Positions 44,928 to 54,900 of a stretch of 64,000 nucleotides of DNA are shown one piece after another (position 1 is the stretch's first letter; every line of letters starts with the position of its first letter). A model generated the notes under the pieces. That model was not told where the DNA came from. It ran no database searches and worked only from the letters and a program-made list of their open reading frames with translations. This DNA comes from Natronosporangium sp035305625 (GTDB lineage: Bacteria; Actinomycetota; Actinomycetes; Mycobacteriales; Micromonosporaceae): contig CAWEKD010000005.1 in NCBI GenBank assembly GCA_963809545.1, forward strand, positions 1 through 64,000. Direction: 5' to 3'. Position numbers and translations under genes: made by a program.

Positions 44928-45079
44928 CAGTACGGCAAGTGGGGCCGCCTACCGATAACCGAGCCGGCCTAACTGGCGGGATGACCGCACATCTCGACCC
45001 CGTGTGGCGATCGCCCGTCCCACCGGCGCCACCCCGGGGCGGCGCCACCGCCGGCTAGTCCTCTCGGGCCGGCGGCGAC

Positions 45080-45117
45080 GGTGGCGGACCAACGAGCGGT
45101 AGCGACGGTCCGCCACC
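45080..45117 (-). terminator. Terminator of the PadR gene
   Basis: An 11-base-pair stem GGTGGCGGACC (45080-45090)/GGTCCGCCACC (45107-45117) with a 16-base loop starts 15 bases after the padR stop. The remaining bases of 44,928-45,131 show no gene. Confidence 0.6.
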
Positions 45118-45131
45118 GGGCGGCGAGCCGG

Positions 45132-45647
45132 TCACTCGATCGGCAGATTCTTCAACCAGGACAGCGCGGCCCGGTGGTAGCCGATAGCGAAGTCGAGGGC
45201 GGCAGCGGCATATTCGTCACCTTCCTTCCGCGCTTCCTTCGCTTGTTCCCGACTGCGCGCCAACTCCTGGCTGTGATACTCAGTGGCGGTCTCTTGCAAC
45301 TTGCGTAGCTGCGCGGGCGACTGCTTGTCGCCGAATGCGATCCGCAGCGCCACAGAGTTACGCAGGGAATCGCGACTCGGCTCTTCCGCCAACCAACGCA
45401 GGAAGGCCCGCTTACCGGCCGGAGTGATGGAGTACGGCTGGCTGGAGCGTGGTCCGGGCTTACCCAGCTTCACGTATCCGAGCTCGGCCAGCGCCGGTAG
45501 CTCCCGGTAGACCTGGCTACGGGTCATCGACCAGTAGCGACCGAGTCGTTCCTCTGCAACGGCCATCAACTGACCGCCTGTCATTTGTCCCTCGTGCAGC
45601 AACCCCAGCAAGGCTGCGGCGGTTGCGTTAATTCCAGTCTGAGCCAT
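45132..45647 (-). CDS. PadR family transcriptional regulator
   Basis: A 171-residue PadR-type repressor: winged helix at about 5-85 (LLGLLHEGQMTGGQLMAVAEERLG, SMTRSQVYRELPALAELGYV, KRAFLRWL) and a C-terminal helical part (TATEYHSQELARSREQAKEARKEG) for dimerisation. PadR members sense phenolics, drugs or other ligands. The target may be its own promoter, where an inverted repeat lies. Confidence 0.87.
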   Translation of the reverse strand: MAQTGINATAAALLGLLHEGQMTGGQLMAVAEERLGRYWSMTRSQVYRELPALAELGYVKLGKPGPRSSQPYSITPAGKRAFLRWLAEEPSRDSLRNSVALRIAFGDKQSPAQLRKLQETATEYHSQELARSREQAKEARKEGDEYAAAALDFAIGYHRAALSWLKNLPIE

Positions 45648-46140
45648 GGTTAATACGCTGCCACGATTTCTATGAGCTGTCCACTATTTCCGGGAATAAT
45701 CTCCACAGTGGGATCTACTGTGAACCGTCTGTTACCCACTGTCCGGCCCGGAACGATCGGTTGTTGGGCATGATCCATCCGGGCGGGCATCCCCGTCGCC
45801 GGGTCTGCGGATGCCGGCCCATCGGCCACCTGCCCGCCCGCCGGGCCGCCGGTCCATCGCGGTCTGTACCCACCCCGGGTGGATCGCAACCGGTGGGACC
45901 GAAGTGAGCTCCCCCAGATCTACCCTGACCTTACCGTCCAGGCAGTGGCTATTGTGGCATATGGCGCAAATCGGATACAGGCCATTCGCTAATCTCCCGC
46001 GTGTCGCCCCCCCCGATAGCCGCGTCCCCCGGAATGGTTCGCCCCACTGCGCCACTCTGCTCACACCAGTGGCCGCCACCACGACGCACCACCCCTGGCA
46101 AGACGCCCACAATGGGAACGCGCGTCGTAGGGTGAGCGCC
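45648..46140. promoter_or_regulatory. Divergent regulatory region of padR and the helicase-associated gene
   Basis: CACAGT (45704-45709) and ACTGTG (45717-45722) form an inverted repeat with a 7-base spacer, about 65 bases upstream of the padR ATG, a candidate operator. At the other end -10 TAGGGT (46128-46133) lies 7 bases before the GTG of the next gene, a leaderless arrangement. The middle holds no ORF I can support. Confidence 0.4.
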
Positions 46141-48549
46141 GTGGCCCGCACCCTCCGCGAATGGCTTGCCGCACAGCCCGTCGACGCCCTGACCGGGTTG
46201 CTCGGCCGCCGACCGGACGCGGTCGCCCCACCGACCCCTCAGCACCTGGCGGAGCTCGCTGACCGGTTACAGACCCCCGCGTCGGTCACCCGGGCGGTCC
46301 AGGAACTGCCGCTACCCGGGTTGCAGATCATCGAAGTGCTCCAGCTCCTGGGGCCGGACGGCGGCTACCGCACCGCCCTGCTGGACTGGCTCGGCTACCG
46401 TCCGGGCCCGGATGGCGCCCCGCCTGCCCCATTAGCCACTCTCCTGCGACTACTGTCCGATTGGGCGCTGGTGTGGCCGGACGGGGACCAGTTGCGGATG
46501 GCCGAGCCGCTGTACGACGTGTTCCCGTACCCGCTGCGACTCGGCGCCCCCGCGTCGGTGCTCCTCGCGCGCCACCCGTACGACCGGTTGCGCGCCATCG
46601 CCCGCACCCTCGGCGTGCCCCCGCCCGGCCGCAAGGCGCACCTGGTGACGGCGATCAGCACCGCGGTCAGTGACCCGGAGCGGGTGCGGAAACTGGTCGC
46701 CAACGCGGCACCGGCCATCCGGGACCGACTGATGCAGCTGGCGGAGTCCGGACCGGAGGCGACCTCCCCCTGGTACGGCCACCGCCCGGAGGAACCGGCA
46801 CTGCGCTGGGCCACCGCGCACGGTCTGGCCATGACCGACCAGTACGGGGTGCCGCAGTTGGCCCGGGAAGCGGCGCTCGCCCTCCGAGGGCCGGACTGGC
46901 GGGCCCCCTTCACCCCGGAGCCGCCCCCGGTGCCGACCACCGAGGTGGGTGAGGAAGCGGTAGCCCGGGAAGCCGCGGCCGCCGGCGGGGCAGCGGTGGG
47001 GCAGCTGTCCGGACTGCTGGAGGCGATCGCCGCCGAGCCCTGCCCGCTGGTGAAATCCGGCGGGGTGGGGGTCCGGGAGCTACGCCGGCTGGCTCGCCGG
47101 CTCGGCACCGACGAGGCGCCGATCCGGCTGTGGCTGGTCCTGGCCCACCACGCCGGACTGCTCGCGGTCCACCGGAACGGCCGTGATCCCGCCCGGCTGC
47201 TGCCCACCGCGGAATATGACCGGTGGGCGGAATTGGTGCCCGCGCAGCAGCTGGCGGAGCTGCTCGGACACTGGCTCCGGCTGCCCACCGTCCCCTTGCG
47301 GCCCGTCGACGGCCGGCCGACGGTCGCCTTAGGGTCCGCCGCACCGGGGCCGCACACCGAGACGCTGCGGCGGCGCCTGCTGGCGTGGTTGGCGACGCTG
47401 CCCACCGGGCAGGCCGTGGCCGACCCGGAGGCACTGTGGGAAGCCCTGGCCTGGCATCACCCGCTGCTCACCACCGCCCCCGGGGTCTCCGCGGACCTGA
47501 TGACCGCCGTCTGGCACGAGGCGCACCTGCTCGGGGTGGTGGCGCGCGGGGCGCTCAGCCCCCTCGGGGCGGCGCTCCAGGCCGGCACCGACCCCGCCCT
47601 CCCCGCCCGGTCGTTGCTGCCGCCTCCGGTGACCGAGGCGGTGTTCCAGGCCGACCTGACCGCGGTCGTGCCCGGCCCGGTCGACCGGTCCTTAGCCGAC
47701 CTGCTGGACTCCGTCGCCGACCGCGAGTCCACCGGCAGCGCGACCAGTTGGCGATTCAGCCCGGACTCGGTCCGGAGAGCGCTCGACGCCGGGCACTCCG
47801 TGGCGGCGCTACAGGCGCGGTTACGGCAACGGGCGGTCGGCGGCACCCTGCCCCAGCCGTTGGAGTACCTGCTCACCGACGTGGCGCGCCGCCACGGTCA
47901 CGTGCGGCTCCGAGAGGTGGGGTGCGTGCTGCGCGCCGATGATCCGGCGCTGCTGGCGGAGTTGGTGGCGGCCCGGTCGTTACGGCGGTTGGCGCTGTCG
48001 GTACTCGCGCCGACCGTACTCGCGTCCGCCGCACCCTTAGCGGAGACCTTGGCGGCGCTCCGAGCGGCCGGTTACGCCCCGATCCAGGAGTCCGCCGACG
48101 GCGTACCGGTGCTCGACCGCCCGCCGCGGCATCGGGCCACCCCACCCCGTCGGCGCCCCACCACTCCACCGACCCTGCCCCCGGCGGCACCGGCGGACCT
48201 GGCGGCGCTGGCGGCCCGACTGCACGCGGCGGCCGTCCCGGTGGCTACGGCCCCGGACCCGGTCGACTCCGCCGCCAGCGCCCCTCCCGAGCCGGTACCG
48301 ATCACGCTGGCGCAGCAGACCGGACAGCTCCGCCCGGACGAGCGGTGGTTGCTGTGGGCGGCGATCCGCGACGGCACCCCGGTGGTCATCTCCTATGTCA
48401 ACGCCGAGGGAGTGGCGAGTACCCGCGTGGTGGAGGATCTGGAACTCGACGGCGACCTGCTGCACGGGTGGTGCCGACTCCGGGGGGCGGAGCGGGTGTT
48501 CGCGCTGCGCCGGATCAGCGCGGTGACCGCGGCGGAGGAGCTGTCCTGA
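46141..48549 (+). CDS. Helicase C-terminal/XPB-like (Helicase_C_3) domain protein
   Basis: An 802-residue protein starting MARTLREWLAAQPVDALTGLLGRRPD, characteristic of actinobacterial helicase-associated proteins with a helicase_C_3 (XPB/Ssl2-like) domain (around residues 490-660). There is no Walker A, so it is not an active helicase by itself. The last 75 residues (PVVISYVNAEGVASTRVVEDLELDGDLL) resemble a WYL domain. It is presumably DNA-bound; function unknown. It overlaps the next gene by 35 bases tail-to-tail. Confidence 0.78.
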   Translation: MARTLREWLAAQPVDALTGLLGRRPDAVAPPTPQHLAELADRLQTPASVTRAVQELPLPGLQIIEVLQLLGPDGGYRTALLDWLGYRPGPDGAPPAPLATLLRLLSDWALVWPDGDQLRMAEPLYDVFPYPLRLGAPASVLLARHPYDRLRAIARTLGVPPPGRKAHLVTAISTAVSDPERVRKLVANAAPAIRDRLMQLAESGPEATSPWYGHRPEEPALRWATAHGLAMTDQYGVPQLAREAALALRGPDWRAPFTPEPPPVPTTEVGEEAVAREAAAAGGAAVGQLSGLLEAIAAEPCPLVKSGGVGVRELRRLARRLGTDEAPIRLWLVLAHHAGLLAVHRNGRDPARLLPTAEYDRWAELVPAQQLAELLGHWLRLPTVPLRPVDGRPTVALGSAAPGPHTETLRRRLLAWLATLPTGQAVADPEALWEALAWHHPLLTTAPGVSADLMTAVWHEAHLLGVVARGALSPLGAALQAGTDPALPARSLLPPPVTEAVFQADLTAVVPGPVDRSLADLLDSVADRESTGSATSWRFSPDSVRRALDAGHSVAALQARLRQRAVGGTLPQPLEYLLTDVARRHGHVRLREVGCVLRADDPALLAELVAARSLRRLALSVLAPTVLASAAPLAETLAALRAAGYAPIQESADGVPVLDRPPRHRATPPRRRPTTPPTLPPAAPADLAALAARLHAAAVPVATAPDPVDSAASAPPEPVPITLAQQTGQLRPDERWLLWAAIRDGTPVVISYVNAEGVASTRVVEDLELDGDLLHGWCRLRGAERVFALRRISAVTAAEELS

Positions 48550-49792
48550 CCACCGGGCTGGCGGCGGGGTCGGGCAGCGGATAGCGCTGATCTGGGCTCT
48601 CCAGCCGCTCCAACCGGAGCTCGACCGCCGGATGCCGTTGACAGATCGTCCGGGTCCACCCGTTGTGTCCGGTCTCGAAGGAGCGGTCCAACCGGGTGAG
48701 CACCCGCCGCAACCCGTCCCGGTAACCCGCCTGGACCGCCCCCTGGTCGGCCCGGAACTCCTCGGCCCGCGCATCGGCGGCGATCACCGGCATGATGAAC
48801 CACCGGACCGTGAGCAGCACGGGCCAGGTCAGCAGCCACACCAGCGCCAACAGCAGGGGCTGACGGGTCCGGGCGCTGAGGGCCCCCACCGCGGCGTGGA
48901 TCAGGTAGAGCGGGAGCGCCACTCCCCGCACGAACGCCGCCGAGACCGCGTCAGCGTTACGCCAGTGCTCCAACTCATGGGCCAGCACCCCGGCGATCAC
49001 CTCCGGGTCGTACTGGAACTCCATGAGGAGCCCCCGGCTCAGCACGATGTGGCGGGTGTGGGCGACCGCGTACGGCTCCCGACGATCGTCGATCAGGATC
49101 GGTGGGTAGGTCGCCAGTCCGAGTCGCCGGGCGCAGTCGGCGGCGATCGGCAGAATGAGCGCCTGTTCGCGCCGGCTCATCCGGCGGGCCCCGGCCATCC
49201 GGAGCAACAACGGCTCCAGCGCCATCCGGTAGCCGGTGTAGACCACTCCGACCGCCAGCCCGAACCCGATGACTCCGACCAGGGTGCCGAGCCCGGTCAG
49301 CGGATCCGCGAACGGCTCCCGCCAGAACAGCAACAGTCCACCGAGGAAACCGAGCGGCAACCCGAGCAGGACCCCGAGCATCCCCTCGATCACCCCGCCG
49401 GTGCGGGGCAGTACGCCCTCCAGCGCGGAACCGAGCAGGGGCAGGTTGACGACGAACGGCGGCACCAGGGTGTCGGTCAGCCCTCGGGTGAACCCGACCA
49501 GCCCCAACAGGAGCGCGCTACCGAGCGCGGTCACGAGCGCGAACGGGACATAGAACCAGGTGCTGATCAAGGCCGCCAGCACGCTGCGGGGGTTACGCCC
49601 GATCCCCGCCAACAGCCGCGCCCGCGCCCCGCCGGGCTGCGCTCCGGAGAGCTGCGGCGGGGGCCCGCCGGCGGCCGGAGCGGAGCCATCGGCCCGCTCC
49701 GGCCGCACCGGTGGCCGGAAGGAGGGCGCCGGAGGTGTGGCGTGGGTACGCGGCTCCGGCACCGAGAAGATGCGAGATTCGTCGTGGGTCAC
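48515..49792 (-). CDS. HtpX-like M48 membrane metallopeptidase
   Basis: A 425-residue protein with a Pro-rich N-terminus (1-60), three hydrophobic segments (about 76-103, 137-163, 171-193), the zinc motif AHELEHWRN, the third-ligand region EEFRADQGAV, and further hydrophobic stretches (about 285-350). M48B family members degrade misfolded membrane proteins. It overlaps the previous gene tail-to-tail. Confidence 0.85.
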   Translation of the reverse strand: MTHDESRIFSVPEPRTHATPPAPSFRPPVRPERADGSAPAAGGPPPQLSGAQPGGARARLLAGIGRNPRSVLAALISTWFYVPFALVTALGSALLLGLVGFTRGLTDTLVPPFVVNLPLLGSALEGVLPRTGGVIEGMLGVLLGLPLGFLGGLLLFWREPFADPLTGLGTLVGVIGFGLAVGVVYTGYRMALEPLLLRMAGARRMSRREQALILPIAADCARRLGLATYPPILIDDRREPYAVAHTRHIVLSRGLLMEFQYDPEVIAGVLAHELEHWRNADAVSAAFVRGVALPLYLIHAAVGALSARTRQPLLLALVWLLTWPVLLTVRWFIMPVIAADARAEEFRADQGAVQAGYRDGLRRVLTRLDRSFETGHNGWTRTICQRHPAVELRLERLESPDQRYPLPDPAASPVVRTAPPPRSPR

Positions 49793-49881
49793 CTAGACCT
49801 ACCGGAGGGGTAGTTTGCGGAACTTGCCCGGCATTCTCCCCTCGGTCGGTCTTCCGGCGCAACTGCTCCCGGAGTGTCCCA

Positions 49882-51099
49882 CTACTCCCGCAGGGCCTTG
49901 GCGAGGTTGTCCGTGATCGCCGCCATGAACTCGTCGGTGGTCAGCCACGGCGTGTCCTTGCCGATCAGCAGCGCCAGGTCCTTGGTCATCTGGCCGCCCT
50001 CGACCGTCTCGATGCAGACCCGCTCCAGGGTCTCGGCGAACCGGACCACCTCCGGGGTGTTGTCCAGCTTGCCCCGGTGCGCCAGCCCCCGCGTCCAGGC
50101 GAAGATCGAGGCGATCGGGTTGGTGGAGGTCTTCTCGCCCCGCTGCCAGGCCCGGTAGTGCCGGGTCACGGTGCCGTGGGCGGCCTCCGCCTCCACGGTG
50201 CGCCCGTCCGGGGTCATCAGCACGCTGGTCATCAAGCCCAGCGACCCGAAGCCCTGAGCCACCGTGTCGGACTGGACGTCACCGTCGTAGTTCTTGCAGG
50301 CCCACACGAACCCGCCCTCCCACTTCAGGGCGGCGGCCACCATGTCGTCGATCAGCCGGTGCTCGTAGGTCAACCCGGCAGCCGCGAACTGCTCGGCGAA
50401 CTCGTTCTCGAACACCTCCTGGAACAGGTCCTTGAACCGCCCGTCGTACGCCTTCAGGATGGTGTTCTTGGTGGACAGATAGACCGGGTAGCCCCGGTCG
50501 AGGCCGTACCGGAACGAGGCGCGGGCAAAGTCCCGAATGGACTCGTCGAAGTTGTACATGCCCATGGCCACCCCGCCGCCGGAGAAGTTCGCCACCTCCA
50601 TCTCGATCGGCTCACCGCCGTCGGCCGGCTGGTAGGTGATGGTGACCGTACCGGGACCGGGGACCACGAAATCGGCGGCCTTGTACTGGTCGCCGTGGGC
50701 GTGCCGGCCGATCACGATCGGCTTGGTCCAGCCCGGCACCAGCCGCGGCACGTTCGAAATGATGATCGGCTCCCGGAACACCACCCCGCCGAGGATGTTC
50801 CGGATCGTCCCGTTCGGCGAGCGCCACATCTTCTTCAGGCCGAACTCCTCGACCCGGGCCTCGTCCGGGGTGATGGTGGCGCACTTCACCCCCACCCCGT
50901 GCTGCTTGATGGCGTGGGCCGCGTCGATCGTCACCTGGTCATCGGTGGCGTCACGGTTCTGGATCGACAGGTCGTAGTACGCCAGCTCAATGTCGAGGTA
51001 CGGCTTGATCAACTGTTCCCGGATCTGCTGCCAGATGATCCGGGTCATCTCGTCGCCGTCGAGCTCGACGACCGGGTTGGCTACCTTGATCTTGGCCAC
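49882..51099 (-). CDS. icd: NADP-dependent isocitrate dehydrogenase
   Basis: A 405-residue dimeric-type IDH (eukaryote-like). ELDGDEMTRIIWQ, MWRSPNGTIRNILGGVVFREPI (substrate phosphoserine-free loop), YDGDVQSDTVAQGFGSLG and EAAHGTVTRHYR are family blocks. It decarboxylates isocitrate to 2-oxoglutarate and makes NADPH. Length is normal. Confidence 0.95.
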   Translation of the reverse strand: MAKIKVANPVVELDGDEMTRIIWQQIREQLIKPYLDIELAYYDLSIQNRDATDDQVTIDAAHAIKQHGVGVKCATITPDEARVEEFGLKKMWRSPNGTIRNILGGVVFREPIIISNVPRLVPGWTKPIVIGRHAHGDQYKAADFVVPGPGTVTITYQPADGGEPIEMEVANFSGGGVAMGMYNFDESIRDFARASFRYGLDRGYPVYLSTKNTILKAYDGRFKDLFQEVFENEFAEQFAAAGLTYEHRLIDDMVAAALKWEGGFVWACKNYDGDVQSDTVAQGFGSLGLMTSVLMTPDGRTVEAEAAHGTVTRHYRAWQRGEKTSTNPIASIFAWTRGLAHRGKLDNTPEVVRFAETLERVCIETVEGGQMTKDLALLIGKDTPWLTTDEFMAAITDNLAKALRE

Positions 51100-51270
51100 C
51101 GGGGTGCTCCTTCCGCAGACACCTTCCGCCGTTAACAGTACGAGCGTACGGGACGCGTTCAGGACCGGGCGTCCGGGTCAGGTTCTCCGTGAGCAGATTC
51201 CCAGGTCGAGGCCGCCCCGAACGCCCGGACCGCCGGCGGCCCGGCCGGGGCGACCGCCCACCCAACGGGC

Positions 51271-51306
51271 GGTGCCCCGTCCGCTCAACTGAGCGGACGG
51301 GGCACC
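51271..51306 (-). terminator. Terminator of the S8 protease-lipoprotein operon
   Basis: A perfect 17-base inverted repeat, GGTGCCCCGTCCGCTCA (51271-51287) and its complement (51290-51306), separated by AC. It begins 18 bases past the lipoprotein stop. No U-tract. The rest of 51,100-51,324 has no supported gene. Confidence 0.8.
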
Positions 51307-51324
51307 GGGAGCAGGGCATTACGG

Positions 51325-51924
51325 TCAGCGCACCGAGAACGCCTCCGGCAGGGTCTGGACGACCGTGTTGCCGTCACTGTCACTGGCGCTGACCCGCAGC
51401 GACACCTCATCGGCGTGCTTCGGGTGCGTGGCCGTGACCCGGTACGAACCGTCCGGCTGCTTCTGGACCTGGGCCTGCTGCCAGGTCTGGCCGCCGTCGT
51501 AGCTGACCTCCACCGTCAACTGGGTGACGGTCGGCGGTTCCTCCAACTGGGGGGCGTAGTAGCCGGTGACCGTGAACGTGTGCGGCCGGTTCGCCCGGAC
51601 CGACTCCTCCAGGTCCAGGCCGAGGTCGTACCGCAGGAAGATCAGCGGCTCCGGTCGACACTCCCCGATGGACGGGTCCCCCAACGCGGCCCCCATGCAG
51701 GGCTGCACGCTGGTGGACTCGTCCACGTGCGCGGAGGTGTACTCCCAGACCGTGACCGCGTCCCCGCTGTCCAGCTCCAGGGTGTACCGGGCCTCCTCCG
51801 GCGGCAGGTCCTCGTAGGCCACGAGGTCACTGGTCAGACTGCAGCCGAGCGAGAACAGACCCGCACCGGCCAGGGCGGCGATCGTCACCTTGCGACGCCA
51901 CCACGAACGCGTACCCATGCTCAT
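51325..51924 (-). CDS. Secreted lipoprotein of unknown function, coupled to the S8 protease
   Basis: A 199-residue protein starting MSMGTRSWWRRKVTIAALAGAGLFSLGCS, a lipoprotein signal with lipobox LGCS. The mature part is beta-rich with two Cys pairs candidates (QPCMGAALGDPSIGEC) and an Ig-like ending (TVEVSYDGGQTWQQAQV). ATG overlaps the protease stop (ATGA), so the two are translated together. It may inhibit, anchor or assist the protease; this is inference. Confidence 0.7.
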   Translation of the reverse strand: MSMGTRSWWRRKVTIAALAGAGLFSLGCSLTSDLVAYEDLPPEEARYTLELDSGDAVTVWEYTSAHVDESTSVQPCMGAALGDPSIGECRPEPLIFLRYDLGLDLEESVRANRPHTFTVTGYYAPQLEEPPTVTQLTVEVSYDGGQTWQQAQVQKQPDGSYRVTATHPKHADEVSLRVSASDSDGNTVVQTLPEAFSVR

Positions 51925-54900
51925 CGGGTCGCCTCCTTGTCGATCAGGCCGGTCCCGAGACCGCCAACGAGCAGCGGCAACTGGCCGGTCGGCCACGCGC
52001 CCGCCGGAACCCGGGTGAGCTCCGACTGGTCGCCGAGGACGATGGTCATTCCCATCGGGATGAGCGTCGGGGGCAGTTCCTGCCCGGCCTCGTCGTACAG
52101 GGCCAGCTCACAGGAATTGCACCCGTTCACACCCAACATGAAGGCACCGGCACCCATGTCGTTGACCAGACCCGCCATGGTCTCGGTCGGGTGACCGGTG
52201 CTGCCGGTCAACTGGATCGACGGCCAGAACGTGTCCCCTTCCCGGCAGCCGGAGCAGAAGCCGAGGGGCAGCTGGTTACCGGCGTTGTCGGTGAGCACCG
52301 GGTGGGCACCCGGCACCCGCGGTCCGGTGTTCCAGACGTACGTGCCCGGTTCGAGCTCCTCCGCCCACTGCGACTCCGACGGAACCATGAACATCATGGA
52401 GTTCAGTTCCTGCTCCGACGCCGCGGCCAGGTACGGGGCCACGAAGTCGAAGGTGCCCAGGCTGAACCGGTTGACTGTGGACGCAGACGCCTGCGGCAGG
52501 TACACCACGACCGTGCCGGGGGTGGCCACGCTCGGGAAGTTCAGCCCCGGCCCCTGCTCCCAGACTCCGTTGATCAGCTCGTATCCACCCCAGTTGAAGA
52601 TCCGGACCGCGCCGGGGTGGTCGTCGTGGATCCGGTGCTCCGTCCGGACCAGGTCACGCGCCTCCAGCCGGTACGGCATGCTCGGCACCCGGTCGTGGTG
52701 GAACTCCGCCCCGTAGACCTCGGTCACCGCGCCGTTGCCACCGACCTGGATCCGCACCGCACCCGGGCGGTCCAGCTTGGCGACCAACTCAGCGGCCTGG
52801 TCGGCCGGCACGCTCAGCACCGGGATCGAGGAGTACGGCTCCACCGGCGGACAGTCGTCCGCAGTGGCACAATCGACGTCCGTCTCGACCGGCAACGGCA
52901 GGTTGACGTGACCGGCGGCGGAGGCCACCAGCACCCCGACCGCCCCGGCATCCGCGGCCGCCTCGACCCGCTCGTGCAGCGCGTCGTAGGCACAGCTGAC
53001 GGTGCAGATGTCGGTGGCGGTCAGCAGCACCAGCTTGCCGGACACCCCGGCCGCGGCCAGCTCCTCCGGGGTGCCGGTACCGGCGTGGACCACCGGTACG
53101 GTGCCCTTGGCGGTCAGTCGAGGCACCGGCAACTGGATGTAGCGACCGTTGATGATCTGCGTGCCCGTTTCCGGATCCACGTCCACGACCCAGCCCTGCC
53201 TGCCACCGGGCACGGTCGCCTCCGGGGAGACGTACCGGCTGTCCAGGGTGAGCGGCGGGCCGCTGCCCACCGCCCGCAGGGTGGTCAGAACCGGCACCAG
53301 CACCGCGTAAGTGTCCACGGTCAGGGTGCCCTGGTCGACCGGGCCGGTCGGCAGCACCCACCAGTGCGGTTCCCCGCCGGCGTACGTGGACTCCAGCTCC
53401 GCGGTCAGGCCCCAGGCCCCGGTGGCGGAGACCCGGTTCAGGGCCAGCGTGGCGGCGAAGGTCTGGGTCTGCTTCGGCAGCTTGACCTCGACCTTCTCCA
53501 GGTCCGCCAGGTCCAGGGTCACCGTGGTGGGCCCGTCGACCGTCACCTCCGGGGCGACCAGCAGCCCGGTCTGCGCGACCCCGTCGACGCTCCAGGTGAC
53601 GCTGGTGGCGATCGCGTAGGCGCCGGCGTACAGACCGACGGTGGTCTGCTCTTCACCGGGGAGGGTGAGCGGATCGTCGTGCAGGTAGGTCTGGTCGTCC
53701 ATCGGGACGATCAGCAGGTTGCCGTAGTTCGTCGACGCGTCGCCGCCGGTGACGTTCACCTCGACCGGGAACCGCTCCGGCTCCAGGAAGACCGCCACCC
53801 GGGCCCCGGTCCGCAGGGTGCCCTCGTCGTCGAACGCCTGCACGAACCCGTTGTACTTGCCGTAGATGCCGCCGGCCTCCAGCACCCGACCGTCCACGGT
53901 GATGTCCACCGTGGCCTCACCCTGGGCCGGTACGGTCACCTCGTCCGCGCCGACGGTGAACAGGCCGGCCGGGGCCGGGCTGCCGTCCCCAGCGGTGAAC
54001 TCGGTGGTCAGCGACAGCGTGATCGGCTCGTCGGTCACGTTGATGAACCGGACCTGGTCGGTCACCGGCGAGTGCGGGTAGGTGAGCCGGCCGAAGTTGA
54101 CACTGCCGCCGGCGAACACACTCGGGTCGACCGCCCGGCCGAGGTCCATCAGGCCCGTGCCCTGGGCGTACAGGTCGTGGCCCAGGTCCAGAGCGGTGCC
54201 CATCAGCAGCGCCTTGATGTCCGGTCCGGACAGATCCGGGTGCTGCTGCGCGATGATCGCCGCCCCACCGGCCACGTGCGGGGTGGCCATGGAGGTGCCG
54301 TTGGCGGAGGTGTAGTAGTCGTCCACCACCGTACCCATGGCGGTGCCGGCCGCCCGGGCCGCTACGATCCCCACCCCTGGGGCCGCGATGTCCGGCTTGG
54401 CGGCGTCGTCACCCACCCGCGGCCCGCGGCTGGAGAAGTCGGCCATCTCGTCGTTCTTGTCCACCGCCGCCACCGCCAATGCGGCGTCCGCGGCGGCCGG
54501 GGAACTGACGGTGTACGAGCTCGGGCCGGAGTTGCCGGCCGCGATCACGTACAGGGTCCCGTACTGGGCGGTCAGTTCATTGACCGCCTGGCTGAGCGGG
54601 TCGGTGCCGTCGGTGGCGCCACCACCCAGGCTCATGTTCACCACGCGGGCGCCGGAGACGGCGGCCCACTCCATCCCCTCGAGGATGGCGCTGTTCGGGC
54701 AGCTTCCGCCGTCGTTGCAGACCTTGCCGATCAGCAGGTCCGCACCCGGCGCCACGCCCGGCCGCAGCCCGTTCGACGCCGCCCCGGTGCCGGCGATGGT
54801 GGCCGCCACGTGGGTGCCGTGCCCGTGGCCGTCCACCACCCCCGACGGGCTATCGGTGAAGTCCACCGCGTCGATGATCTTGCCAGCCACGTCCGGGTGG

